Shown here: one piece after another, positions 25,162 to 33,550 of the stretch
Numbering within the stretch: position 1 is the stretch's first letter
Layout of the letters: the number at the start of each line of letters is the position of its first letter
Assembly: GCA_026645575.1 (NCBI GenBank)
Contig: JAPKMW010000036.1
Location: forward strand, 27,908 to 91,907
Direction: 5' to 3'
DNA length: 64,000 nucleotides
From: Caldilineaceae bacterium
GTDB taxonomy: Bacteria > Chloroflexota > Anaerolineae > Caldilineales > Caldilineaceae
Notes under the pieces: model-generated
Seen by the model: only the letters and a program-made list of their open reading frames with translations
What the model was told of the DNA's origin: nothing
Databases searched by the model: none
Position numbers and translations under genes: made by a program

Positions 25162-28002
25162 ATGGAGCAAAACACATTCATCATACAACTGATTGCGGCC
25201 GATGAGGCCGGGCAAGCAACGCTCTTGGATCACCATCCGGCCTTACTCGATCTGGCTTTGGTCTGGGCACTTAAAGCACGCTACGACACAGCCATCGATA
25301 ACGACCTGGCCTTGGCAACAACGGTGGCGACGACCATGACGACCGTAGTGCAGCGCTTCACCGATCCCCAGGCAATTGCAATCGCCACCTGGACCAATGG
25401 CCTGGCGGCAATGGACAATGGTCACTTGGAAAAGGCACAGGAGGAGCTGGCCCTGGCTTGTGAACAGTTTCTGGCCTGTCAGCAACCCCTGCACGCCGCC
25501 GCCACCCAGATTAGCCGGCTACGGGTGCTGGCCCAATTGGGGCACGATCAAGAAGCGCTACAGTGGGGTGAATGGGCGCGTCGCCAGTTTGAGATGGCTG
25601 GCGATGTGTTAGCCACCGGTAAAGTTGAGCAAAATCTTGCTATTTTGCATTTTATGCGTGATCGGTATGACGAAGCTGAGGCGCTGTTACGCAGGGCCTA
25701 TACCCGTTTTGCCACGGTTGGTGATGAAAATGAGCTGCTCTCCATTGAAAATAATTTGGCAACGGTCTTGACCGCTCAGTATAAATTTGCCGAAGTTGAT
25801 ACGTTGTATGAACGGGCATTGACCCGTGCGGCCACAAATCCGGATCAGACCGTAACCGCGCTGCTGGAGTGTAATCTCGGTTGTCTGGCGCTCTTTCAGG
25901 GGCGTTTTGACCGTGCGCTCGACTATCTGGAGCGTTCACGCCGCCATTATGCGGCGCTCGGATTGCGGCATGAATCAGCGATTGCCGATCAAGAGATGGC
26001 TGATGCCTATCTGGAGCTAAACTTGGCGCCGGAAGCTGCGGCCATCTATCGCCAAGTCGCCCCGCTCTTCGCTGAATTGGGGCTGCGCGCCGAGCAGGCC
26101 CGCGCCCTTGCCTATCATGGGCGCGCCGCGCTCCGCCAAAATCAACTCGACCTGGCCCGTTCGCTATTAGCCGAAGCCGGCGCCCTGTATGGCACACTCG
26201 ACAATCAGGTAGGTGAGGCGATGGTACGGCTTTATCAGGCCGAGGCTGATTTCCTGGCTGGTGATTATCAGGCCGCAGCGACCCAAGCCGAAGCAACCGA
26301 GCCGGCCTTTGCCACCGTCAATGCCTGGGGCCGCCTCTTACAAGCGCGCTGGCTGCGCAGCGAAGCAATGCGCCGCTTAGGGGACGGGGCAGGGGCGCGC
26401 ACATTATTGACAACAACCCTGTCTGATGCGCAGCAACAACTGGTGCCCTCCATTGAGCAACGGTGTTACACAGGGCTGGGGCAGGTAGCCTTGACCAACG
26501 GTGATGTTGTTCAAGCGGAAGCCTATTTCAAACAGGCGTTGGCGCTCATTGAGGGGATGCGCGCCCCACTGCCGGCGGAAGCCTTTCGCATTGCCTTTCT
26601 GAGCGACAAACTCACACCCTACACCGAACTGGTGCGTCTCTGTTTGGCTGACAGTACGTCGCAACGGATAGCCGAAGCGCTGGGCTATGTGGAACAGGCG
26701 CGGGCGCGGGCGCTGCTCGACCTTTTAGGTGATGTTGAGCCGGCGCCCCCTCTACCGGAAGATGCCTTTACAGCCGAAATCACCGCACGGATCGCCACTC
26801 TGCGCGCCGAGTTGAACTGGTTCTACAGCCAGATCAATCGCCCGGACAGTTCGCCTGCCCTGCGTGGCCCTGCGGCCCTGGCCGATCTCCAAAGCCAGGC
26901 GCAGACGCGCGAGGCCGCGGTGGTTGATCTCATGCACCGACTACAGCAGCGCTCTGCACCCTGGCAGGCCAACGAAAGTCGTTTTGACCTGGCACAATTA
27001 CAACAGCATCTGGGTTCGACGACGATGTTGGTCGAGTATTTTAGCCTGGATGAAGCGCTCCACGCCTTTGTGGTCACCGATGAAGCGCTCACCGTCATTG
27101 ATTTGCACTGTCGTGAGGAAGATGTTCAGAACGCTGTGCAACAATTCCACTTTCAACTAGGTGCGCTCCGTTACAACCGGGAGCGTATGATCCGTCACCA
27201 AGCGACGCTGCTGACGCGCACTAACCATCATTTGGCCTTGCTCTACGATCAACTCCTGCGCCCGCTGGCGCCCCACTGGGGTTCCCGCCGGCTGTTGGTG
27301 GCGCCCCATCGCGTTCTCAACTATGTGCCCTTTCATGGGCTCTATGACGGCGCCCATTATGTTGTTGAAGAACGCGAAGTCTGTTATACCCCCAGCGCCG
27401 CCATCCTTCAGCACTGTTTGCAGATCCCGCGCCGCCCGCTGGAACAGGTGGTGCTTTTCGGGGTGCCGGACGCAGCCGCACCCCGCATCTATGACGAAAT
27501 TACCACCTTGGCGCCCCTTTTTCCGGCGGCGCAAGTGCGCTTACAGGAAGCGGCCACGCACAGCGCACTGTTAGCCCAGGCGCCAACGGCTGATCTGCTC
27601 CATCTGGCCTGTCATGGCCGGTTTCGCGCCGACAATCCACTCTTCTCGGCCCTCCAACTGAGCGACGGCTGGCTGACGGTTCACGATGCTGCGCAATTGA
27701 AGCTGCGCTGTAATCTGGTCACCCTAAGCGCTTGTGAAACGGGCCTCAACACAGCAGCACCCGGTGATGAACTCCTGGGGCTGGTGCGTGGCTTTCTCCT
27801 GGCCGGCGCGCCGACCATGTTGGTCAGCCTCTGGACAGTGGACGATGCCGTTACAGCGCAATTGATGACCCTCTTCTACCAAAGACTCCTGGCCGGCGAC
27901 AGGGCCGCAGCCGCGTTACGCCATGCCCAATGCACCATCTTGCAACAACACCCTCACCCCTTTCTCTGGGCGCCCTTTATCCTCTATGGTCACTGGCAAT
28001 AG
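25162..28002 (+). CDS. TPR-CHAT protein (caspase-like protease domain)
   Basis: 946 aa. About 14 helical TPR-like repeats occupy residues ~40-500 (for example LLSIENNLATVLTAQYKFAE and NLGCLALFQGRFDRALDYLE). A linker helix region follows to ~640 and a C-terminal CHAT domain to 946. The clan-CD catalytic dyad is present: H818 in LHLACHGRF and C858 in TLSACETG. The family end motif GFLLAGAPTMLVSLWTVDD and PFLWAPFILYG is intact. CHAT proteases cleave specific partners when their TPRs sense a signal (for example TPR-CHAT with Csm/gRAMP effectors). Encoded 3 bp after the zinc-finger gene, so the anti-sigma-like protein is an obvious candidate substrate (inference). Confidence 0.93.
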   Translation: MEQNTFIIQLIAADEAGQATLLDHHPALLDLALVWALKARYDTAIDNDLALATTVATTMTTVVQRFTDPQAIAIATWTNGLAAMDNGHLEKAQEELALACEQFLACQQPLHAAATQISRLRVLAQLGHDQEALQWGEWARRQFEMAGDVLATGKVEQNLAILHFMRDRYDEAEALLRRAYTRFATVGDENELLSIENNLATVLTAQYKFAEVDTLYERALTRAATNPDQTVTALLECNLGCLALFQGRFDRALDYLERSRRHYAALGLRHESAIADQEMADAYLELNLAPEAAAIYRQVAPLFAELGLRAEQARALAYHGRAALRQNQLDLARSLLAEAGALYGTLDNQVGEAMVRLYQAEADFLAGDYQAAATQAEATEPAFATVNAWGRLLQARWLRSEAMRRLGDGAGARTLLTTTLSDAQQQLVPSIEQRCYTGLGQVALTNGDVVQAEAYFKQALALIEGMRAPLPAEAFRIAFLSDKLTPYTELVRLCLADSTSQRIAEALGYVEQARARALLDLLGDVEPAPPLPEDAFTAEITARIATLRAELNWFYSQINRPDSSPALRGPAALADLQSQAQTREAAVVDLMHRLQQRSAPWQANESRFDLAQLQQHLGSTTMLVEYFSLDEALHAFVVTDEALTVIDLHCREEDVQNAVQQFHFQLGALRYNRERMIRHQATLLTRTNHHLALLYDQLLRPLAPHWGSRRLLVAPHRVLNYVPFHGLYDGAHYVVEEREVCYTPSAAILQHCLQIPRRPLEQVVLFGVPDAAAPRIYDEITTLAPLFPAAQVRLQEAATHSALLAQAPTADLLHLACHGRFRADNPLFSALQLSDGWLTVHDAAQLKLRCNLVTLSACETGLNTAAPGDELLGLVRGFLLAGAPTMLVSLWTVDDAVTAQLMTLFYQRLLAGDRAAAALRHAQCTILQQHPHPFLWAPFILYGHWQ

Positions 28003-28132
28003 TTCTGTCAGCTACCAATGGATGATTCGCTACAACATTATACAATCTCTATTCATATGCTATACAATACATAAACAGTTATTGTTGATCGGCCTCTATC
28101 GCACACTACTTTGCTGAAAAAATAGCGCTTTT

Positions 28133-28165
28133 ATGTATTTTTCTTGACATCGCTTGTTCTGTATA
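28133..28165 (+). promoter_or_regulatory. Bipartite promoter-like motif, copy B
   Basis: ATGTATTTTT (28133-28142), 13 nt, GTTCTGTATA (28156-28165), 106 nt upstream of the receiver gene at 28272. It lies in the 269-bp gap after the TPR-CHAT gene; nothing else was seen there. Confidence 0.8.
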
Positions 28166-28271
28166 AATGAAACGTGATCGATCTGGGCAGCCTGATTGCG
28201 ACCAGAGGAACGATTCAGTTCCGGTCCCCAGTGCATACGTGATTTCATGAACAGCCAGGCGAGGTCTCTTT

Positions 28272-28553
28272 ATGGTGCTGATCATCGATGATAGCAATGA
28301 TGTACATGAGATGTTGCGTTTCCTTTTGCCACCGGCAGGTTGGCAATTACTAAATGCTTGGAGTGGTGAGGAAGGCATTGCGCAGTTTCAGCGTCACCGT
28401 AAAGCGATCACCGTCATCTTGCTTGATCTGCAAATGCCGGGTATGGGTGGCGTGGCAACTTTTGATGTGCTGCGCGTGCTGGCGCCTACCCTACCGATCA
28501 TTATCTTTACCGCAATGGATTGCTTTGAAGCACGCCGCTACTTCCCCCATTAG
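28272..28553 (+). CDS. Single-domain receiver, interrupted by an in-frame amber codon
   Basis: 93 aa to a TAG at 28551. The receiver core is intact to the switch Thr: MVLIIDDSNDVHEM, phospho-acceptor in ILLDLQMPGMGG, IIIFTAMD. The paralog at 31083 is 123 aa. Aligning the two shows that the TAG replaces a CAG (Gln), and the same frame continues with homologous sequence (VLERSCGRAQLLATLNL) to a second stop at 28638-28640. The lost part contains alpha5/beta5; its conserved Lys would be Arg. The product is either a truncated receiver, a nonsense-mutated gene, or a readthrough product. The second stop lies 13 bp before the subtilase start, so the two genes form one transcript from motif B. Confidence 0.75.
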   Translation: MVLIIDDSNDVHEMLRFLLPPAGWQLLNAWSGEEGIAQFQRHRKAITVILLDLQMPGMGGVATFDVLRVLAPTLPIIIFTAMDCFEARRYFPH

Positions 28554-28653
28554 CCCTCCGTTGCCGTTTTGGAAAGGAGTTGTGGTCGTGCTCAGTTATT
28601 GGCGACGTTAAATCTGACAAAGGTGGCGTCGCCACAGTAGAGGAGAAGGTATC

Positions 28654-30819
28654 ATGAGCTATTTCGGTCGGGGCGCTGCGCTACGCGCTTTCTTTTTGCT
28701 TACCATTATGGCATTGGCCACTATGGCGACGCCGCTTTTGGCAAATGACGAGACCAATTATCTGCCCGGCGAGGTTGTGGTTAAGCTATGGCAAAGCAGT
28801 GATCTGGCCGGCGTTGCAACGGATTATGGGCTAGATCCTGTGCCGCTAGACCAATTTGGGACACGGCCCATCTATCGCTTGCGGATTGTGGACGGCGTCG
28901 ATCCACAAGCCAAAGCCGATGCGTTAAGCGGCGACAGCCGTGTCCAGTATGCCGAACCCAATTTTGTAGAGGAGACACCCGAAGGCCAGCAACGAATGCG
29001 CTGGTCTAGAGGTGGCAGCGCCGGCGAATATGCCGCCCAGTGGGCAGCGCCAAAGATGAACTTGCCGGCAGCGCACAGCGTCACCCGTGGCGCCGGCATT
29101 ACGGTCGCAGTCCTCGACACGGGCATTGATCCTGCTCATGCCGCCTTTGCCGGTCGCCTGGTAGCGGGCTACGACTTTGTCAATCTGGATACCGACCCGC
29201 GCGAGGAGGGCAACGCTGATCAACACCTAGCCTATGGTCATGGCACCCATGTGGCTGGGCTGGTGGGGTTGGCCGCGCCAGAGGCCAAGATCATGCCTAT
29301 TCGCGTCCTTGATCCCGATGGGGTTGGTAACATTTGGGTGCTGGCCGAGGCGCTGGCCTTTGCCGTCAACCCCGATGGCAATTTTAGCACCGATGACGGC
29401 GCGCAGGTCATCAATTTGAGTTTGAGTACACGCCGTCCGACCAACCTCATTGAGGAGATCATCGCCGATATTACCTGCGCCGATGATGACGACGATGACG
29501 GTAACGATGATGGCGATTGTTTGGCTTTCAACGGGCGTGGCGCGGTGGTAGTGGCCGCCGCCGGCAATCGTGCGGCAGACATTCCTGAGTACCCGGCAGC
29601 AGAAGCGGTGAATGGCATCCTCGCCGTTGCGGCCAGCAACGAAAGTGACACACTGGCCACATTCTCCAACTATGGCGGTTGGGTGCATGTGGCGGCGCCC
29701 GGTGAACGCATCATCAGCCCGATTCCCGGCAATCAATATGCGGTTTGGAATGGCACCTCCATGGCCGCCCCGTTGGCCGCCGGCGAAGCCGCTCTGGTGC
29801 GGGCGGTTCAACCAACTTGGGATGCCAAAGCGGTCGTCGAGCATCTGATCGCCACCGCAGTACCAATCGCGGGCGCCGTTCCCTACCGGCTTGATGCAGC
29901 CGCTGCGCTGGGCGTTGCCGCCACGCCGCTGCTCACGATCAATGGGACAGCCGCCACTGATGACATCCAAGTACAAGTTGGTCCTGTTTCCGGTGAAGTG
30001 ATTGTCCTCAAAGCGCCCGGGCTGGCCGATGGCACACGCTTTTCTGGCGTGCGCGAATTGGTGGTAGCCAGCGGCGATGGCACAGCCGACAAAGTGGTCA
30101 TCAAAGCGGAAGTAACGGGCGATCTGCCCATTAGCGTTAATGCCGGCAGCGGCGGTGACGAAGTACAATTGGAAACCAAAGCGCTCACCGGCGCGGCCAA
30201 TCTCCAAGTTACCTTCAGCGGGGGCAGCGGTAACAACAAACTAGCCTGGCTGGTGCCTTCCACCGCCCAAGCCTTGACAGTTGGCTTGACCATGAGTACG
30301 ACAACGGGTAGTGATGAAGTGTTGCTCGCTGTTGATGCCGGCGCCCCCAGTACACGGTTAGCCGTACAGGTGAATACCAATCTTGGCGCAGCCCCTGATA
30401 AGCTAGAGACCTTTATTAAGTCGGCAGCCAGTGTCGTCAATCTAGGCATTGCCACCAGGAGCGGTGCGGGAAATGATCTGGCAAAGGTGGTATTGGATCA
30501 AGTGGCGCCAAGCTGGGTGACCGCTAATTTCAATTTGCTGTTGGAAGGTGACAGCGACAGCGGTGAAATCCTTCTCAAAGGGAGCCAGACAATAACCACC
30601 ATGAGCGGCGCCTTGAGCGGTGGCGGCGGCGATGATACGCTCAACGTGGTGACCGAAGGCCCCACTAGCGGTTCCTTCCAGTTGACCGGCGACGCCGGGG
30701 TTGATTCATGCCGCGCCAATCATGGCGTGATGACAAGCTGCGAAAGCAGCGGCCAACAGATCCGTAGTGGATCGACGGGTAAACGCTACAACACCTATCT
30801 GGCGCTAATTATCCGGTAA
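28654..30819 (+). CDS. Secreted S8 subtilase with long beta-rich C-terminus
   Basis: 721 aa. A signal peptide (AFFLLTIMALATMATPLLA) is followed by a propeptide (about 35-110, YLPGEVVVKL...VQYAEPNFVEE) and a catalytic domain with D155 (VLDTGI), H196 (GHGTHVAG) and S369 (NGTSMAAPLAAG). An acidic Cys-flanked insertion (ITCADDDDDDGNDDGDCLAF) lies inside the catalytic domain. Residues ~420-690 are Gly/Asp-rich repeats resembling a calcium-binding beta-roll. The protein ends YNTYLALIIR, like the YLPLITK end of the 36579 protein, a possible sorting tail. GAGGAGAAGG precedes the ATG. It is cotranscribed with the interrupted receiver. Confidence 0.92.
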   Translation: MSYFGRGAALRAFFLLTIMALATMATPLLANDETNYLPGEVVVKLWQSSDLAGVATDYGLDPVPLDQFGTRPIYRLRIVDGVDPQAKADALSGDSRVQYAEPNFVEETPEGQQRMRWSRGGSAGEYAAQWAAPKMNLPAAHSVTRGAGITVAVLDTGIDPAHAAFAGRLVAGYDFVNLDTDPREEGNADQHLAYGHGTHVAGLVGLAAPEAKIMPIRVLDPDGVGNIWVLAEALAFAVNPDGNFSTDDGAQVINLSLSTRRPTNLIEEIIADITCADDDDDDGNDDGDCLAFNGRGAVVVAAAGNRAADIPEYPAAEAVNGILAVAASNESDTLATFSNYGGWVHVAAPGERIISPIPGNQYAVWNGTSMAAPLAAGEAALVRAVQPTWDAKAVVEHLIATAVPIAGAVPYRLDAAAALGVAATPLLTINGTAATDDIQVQVGPVSGEVIVLKAPGLADGTRFSGVRELVVASGDGTADKVVIKAEVTGDLPISVNAGSGGDEVQLETKALTGAANLQVTFSGGSGNNKLAWLVPSTAQALTVGLTMSTTTGSDEVLLAVDAGAPSTRLAVQVNTNLGAAPDKLETFIKSAASVVNLGIATRSGAGNDLAKVVLDQVAPSWVTANFNLLLEGDSDSGEILLKGSQTITTMSGALSGGGGDDTLNVVTEGPTSGSFQLTGDAGVDSCRANHGVMTSCESSGQQIRSGSTGKRYNTYLALIIR

Positions 30820-30856
30820 GCCATATCATTCATCTCCACATAAGTGCTATACGTGT

Positions 30857-30900
30857 AAAAGAAGTTCACCTTTGAGTCCAAAGGCGAACTTCTTTTATTT
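30857..30900 (+). terminator. Terminator after the second subtilase
   Basis: AAAAGAAGTTCACCTTTG (30857-30874) pairs with CAAAGGCGAACTTCTTTT (30879-30896) with one mismatch and a 4-nt loop, ending in a T-rich stretch. It separates the subtilase from motif C, only 20 bp downstream. Confidence 0.85.
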
Positions 30901-30916
30901 GCAATGTCAAAAATCA

Positions 30917-30949
30917 ATGTATTTTTCCCTTGCTTATCTGTTCTGTGTA
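30917..30949 (+). promoter_or_regulatory. Bipartite promoter-like motif, copy C
   Basis: ATGTATTTTT (30917-30926), 13 nt, GTTCTGTGTA (30940-30949), 133 nt upstream of the second receiver gene at 31083. The leader between them holds no recognisable gene. Confidence 0.8.
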
Positions 30950-31082
30950 GATAAACTGCGAGAAGTGATGCAAGCTTCATCCCTGTGCCCATCCACTTGG
31001 CGAAAGCTAGGGATGAGGTTAGCGTCTTGTTTAGGGGCAAGCTACAACTTTTGTATGCACTTGTCATCCAAGGAAACCTAGT

Positions 31083-31454
31083 ATGATTCTTGTCATTGAT
31101 GATAGTGAGCATGTTCATATCTTACTCGAATTTCTCTTGCCCCCTGCCGGTTTTTCTGTGCTATCGGCGTGGAGTGGTGAAGAGGGGGTTGCCCAGTTAC
31201 AGGCCCATTCAACCGAAGTGGCGGCGGTGCTGCTCGATTTACACATGCCAGGGATGGGCGGGGTTGCCACTTATCATACCTTGCGCAGCATTGATCCGCT
31301 CCTGCCGATTATTATTTTTACAGCGTATGATCTGACGGAAGTTCGCCCTTATTTTCCTGCACAGGAAACCGTCCCAGTTTTGGAAAAACATTGTGACCAC
31401 AAACAGTTATTGGCTACGTTAACAGACGTTTTGACCAAGCGGCGTGGACAGTAA
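31083..31454 (+). CDS. Single-domain response-regulator receiver protein
   Basis: 123 aa, a complete CheY-like receiver with no output domain: acidic pair in MILVIDDSEHVH, phospho-acceptor in VLLDLHMPGMGG, switch Thr in IIIFTAYD, Lys in VLEKHCD. About 60% identical by eye to the interrupted receiver at 28272. No histidine kinase gene is near. Single-domain receivers usually act as phosphate shuttles or protein-protein switches; with its own motif C it seems part of the same regulon as the sigma factor. Confidence 0.9.
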   Translation: MILVIDDSEHVHILLEFLLPPAGFSVLSAWSGEEGVAQLQAHSTEVAAVLLDLHMPGMGGVATYHTLRSIDPLLPIIIFTAYDLTEVRPYFPAQETVPVLEKHCDHKQLLATLTDVLTKRRGQ

Positions 31455-31483
31455 TAGAAAAATGAAAACAATATTTAATTTCC

Positions 31484-31516
31484 ATGTATTTTTTGCATCC
31501 TTTGTTGTTCTGTATA
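31484..31516 (+). promoter_or_regulatory. Bipartite promoter-like motif, copy D
   Basis: ATGTATTTTT (31484-31493), 13 nt, GTTCTGTATA (31507-31516), 112 nt upstream of the secreted-protein gene at 31629. Confidence 0.8.
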
Positions 31517-31628
31517 TGTAGGCTGTCTGAAAACAATTGTGAGTGCACCACAGATTTTTTCAATCAGCCAATGGTTACTGAATGATCTGTTCAAAAGCAT
31601 TAAGCATAAGCATTAAGGAGCAAGAGAA

Positions 31629-32306
31629 ATGCGTAAGATGATCCGAAGTTTTCTGGGATTGGCGATTGCAGCACAAACGCTGTTCACTGTTGCTACACCT
31701 GCATTGGCTCAAGTTGATGTCGATTGTGTGGGCTCACTTTCAAATGTCGTCGTGCAAAATGTAATTGTTCCGCCGGGCGCCACCTGCACCCTCACCACTG
31801 TCACGGTCTTGGGCAACGTGGAAATCAAAGAACTGGCGACAGCCAATATCCGCCGCACCAACGTCAATGGGGATGTGATTGCCGAAGCCGGCGCCACGGC
31901 CCGCTTGACCCTGGGCCGTATTTCGGGTGGCATAGTGGGTTTGGGCGCGCGTTTGGTCAACATTAGCGGCACCGTCGTCGCCGTTGATATCAAGGGCGAG
32001 GAGACCGGCAACCTGGTTGTGCGCGATGGCGCCCGCGCCGGCAGCATTGAGGTGCTCAAGGGTGGTCGTGCCAGTGTCACCGGGGCGTTCCTCAGTGGCG
32101 GCATCAAGTTTGAGGAAAATGCCGGCGCTATTGTGGCTTCCAACAACCGGGTGGCGGGTAACTTTGAAGCCTTCTTGAACACCGGTGGTCTCACCTTCAG
32201 CAGCAACACCATCACCGGCAATATGCAGTGCAAAGAAAACCTGCCCGCCCCCACCGGCAGTGGCAACACCGCCGCTAGCAAGGAAGACCAGTGCGCCGGA
32301 CTCTAA
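31629..32306 (+). CDS. Secreted beta-helix-like protein of unknown function
   Basis: 225 aa. Signal peptide MRKMIRSFLGLAIAAQTLF...ALA, then a small N-terminal cap with DCVGSLSNVVVQNVIVPP and ATCTLTTV. Residues ~60-200 are a run of short V/I/G-rich strands (TANIRRTNVNGDVIAEAGA, GNLVVRDGARAGSIEVLKGG) typical of a right-handed beta-solenoid or bactofilin-like fold. The end reads GNMQCKENLPAPTGSGNTA with a final EDQCAGL, a Cys pair likely to close the helix. AAGGAG precedes the start. I do not recognise a catalytic site; a structural or adhesive surface role is likely. Its N-terminal module recurs in the truncated gene at 18363. Confidence 0.8.
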   Translation: MRKMIRSFLGLAIAAQTLFTVATPALAQVDVDCVGSLSNVVVQNVIVPPGATCTLTTVTVLGNVEIKELATANIRRTNVNGDVIAEAGATARLTLGRISGGIVGLGARLVNISGTVVAVDIKGEETGNLVVRDGARAGSIEVLKGGRASVTGAFLSGGIKFEENAGAIVASNNRVAGNFEAFLNTGGLTFSSNTITGNMQCKENLPAPTGSGNTAASKEDQCAGL

Positions 32307-32360
32307 GCAAGTCATTCGCTCGCCGGCAAGGCGTGGCATATACAAAAACCCGCTAAGATG

Positions 32361-32397
32361 AATGAAGGCCGACTTTTCGGAAAAGTCGGCCTTCATT
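32361..32397. terminator. Bidirectional terminator between convergent genes
   Basis: Perfect 17-bp stem AATGAAGGCCGACTTTT (32361-32377) with its complement at 32381-32397 and a 3-nt loop. It lies between the secreted protein (+) and the serine hydrolase (-) and can serve both. Confidence 0.88.
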
Positions 32398-32416
32398 CTG
32401 TCAGAAGGCGTATACA

Positions 32417-33550
32417 TCATTCAAGGTAAATCTTCGCCACCTGTAGGCCCAAGCGCGGTTCTTCCGGTATCTTATAGCTACGATTGAGCAGGACAACCAC
32501 GGATAGTTGCTCTTTAGCGAAACGGACATAATCGGCTTGAAAGGCTAGCCAGGCGCCGCTGTGGGCGACATAAGCCCGTTTCTGCCACTTTTCCAATTCA
32601 AAGGCAAAGCCGTAACCAGTTTTGCTGCCATCGTTCAAGACGCCCGACGCGAACGCTTCGGCCAGAATCGCTTGCTTCACCAGTTTGTTGCCATACAGCG
32701 CCTGATCATAAAGGTACATGTCGCCCACGGTTGAATAAACCGAACCGGAGCCAAGCAGTCCATCCAGTGGATCAGTGTCGTAGGGTTCACCATCGGCTTC
32801 TTCATAGCTGTGGGCGACTAGCTTCGTCTTTTGGCGGCGGGCGTTGGGCAGCGAAAAGGTCTGCTTCATCCCCAATGGCTTGAAAATGTGGCTATCCAGA
32901 TAGCGCGCAAAAGGTTGCCCGGAGGCCCGTTCAATGATCGACCCCAACAAATCATAGCCGATGTTACTATACTCGAACCACTCGCCCGGTGTCCCCGGCT
33001 TGCGCATGGTGGCGAGAACGGCGATTAGATCGGCGTTAGTCGGCGTATCGGTGCGCTGAAACATCTTATCGAGAATTGTATCCGTGTAATCGGGCAAACC
33101 AGAGGTATGGTGCAAAAGATGACGAATAGTGATCGCTTCCGCCCACGCCGGCAGTTCGGGCAAATAGGTGCGGATCGGATCGTCATAGGCCAGCTTGCCG
33201 GCTTGAAACAATTGCATAATCGCAATGGCGGTGAACTGCTTGCCAACCGAACCGATGTGAAAGATATGCTGGGGCGTCAAGGCTGCGCCTGCCGCCACAT
33301 CAGCCAGACCATAGGCCGCTTGATACAGAATCTTGCCCTGTTGCATCACCATGACAGCCGCGCCCGGTTCAGCTTTCGCGATAAAGGCGGTGAAAAGGCG
33401 ATCCACCGCTTTGGCTTTTTCTGCCAAACTGGTCGCTTCCGGCGCTGCCAGCAGCACAGGGGCAGCGCGCCAACTCGGTTGATAAACAGGCAACAACACC
33501 AGCACTAGCAGAAAAACTTGCTTTACCTTTTTTCCCCATAAACGTTGCAT
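32417..33550 (-). CDS. Secreted serine hydrolase, beta-lactamase class C / PBP-like
   Basis: 377 aa. An N-terminal signal segment (VFLLVLVLLPVYQPSWRA) is followed by a beta-lactamase/transpeptidase-like domain with the SxxK motif in IGSVGKQFTAIAIM, YSN in FEYSNIGYDLLG, and an HSGAW in place of KTG near the C-terminus. Such proteins act as D-aminopeptidases, esterases or carboxypeptidases; resistance should not be assumed. GGAGGTG precedes the ATG. Its start lies 28 nt inside the 3' end of the STAND regulator gene, so the two are coupled. This suggests the regulator controls or senses something related to the hydrolase. Confidence 0.9.
   Translation of the reverse strand: MQRLWGKKVKQVFLLVLVLLPVYQPSWRAAPVLLAAPEATSLAEKAKAVDRLFTAFIAKAEPGAAVMVMQQGKILYQAAYGLADVAAGAALTPQHIFHIGSVGKQFTAIAIMQLFQAGKLAYDDPIRTYLPELPAWAEAITIRHLLHHTSGLPDYTDTILDKMFQRTDTPTNADLIAVLATMRKPGTPGEWFEYSNIGYDLLGSIIERASGQPFARYLDSHIFKPLGMKQTFSLPNARRQKTKLVAHSYEEADGEPYDTDPLDGLLGSGSVYSTVGDMYLYDQALYGNKLVKQAILAEAFASGVLNDGSKTGYGFAFELEKWQKRAYVAHSGAWLAFQADYVRFAKEQLSVVVLLNRSYKIPEEPRLGLQVAKIYLE

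Noticed and set aside
29227..30207. Long minus-strand open frame (326 codons) opposite the second subtilase
   Set aside because: Composition follows the complement of the coding strand, with no recognisable motifs, and the plus-strand gene is well supported.
32417..33550. Antibiotic-resistance beta-lactamase
   Set aside because: It has SxxK and YSN but the third motif is HSG and the context is a regulatory pair; class C-like serine hydrolases of this kind are usually peptidases or esterases.
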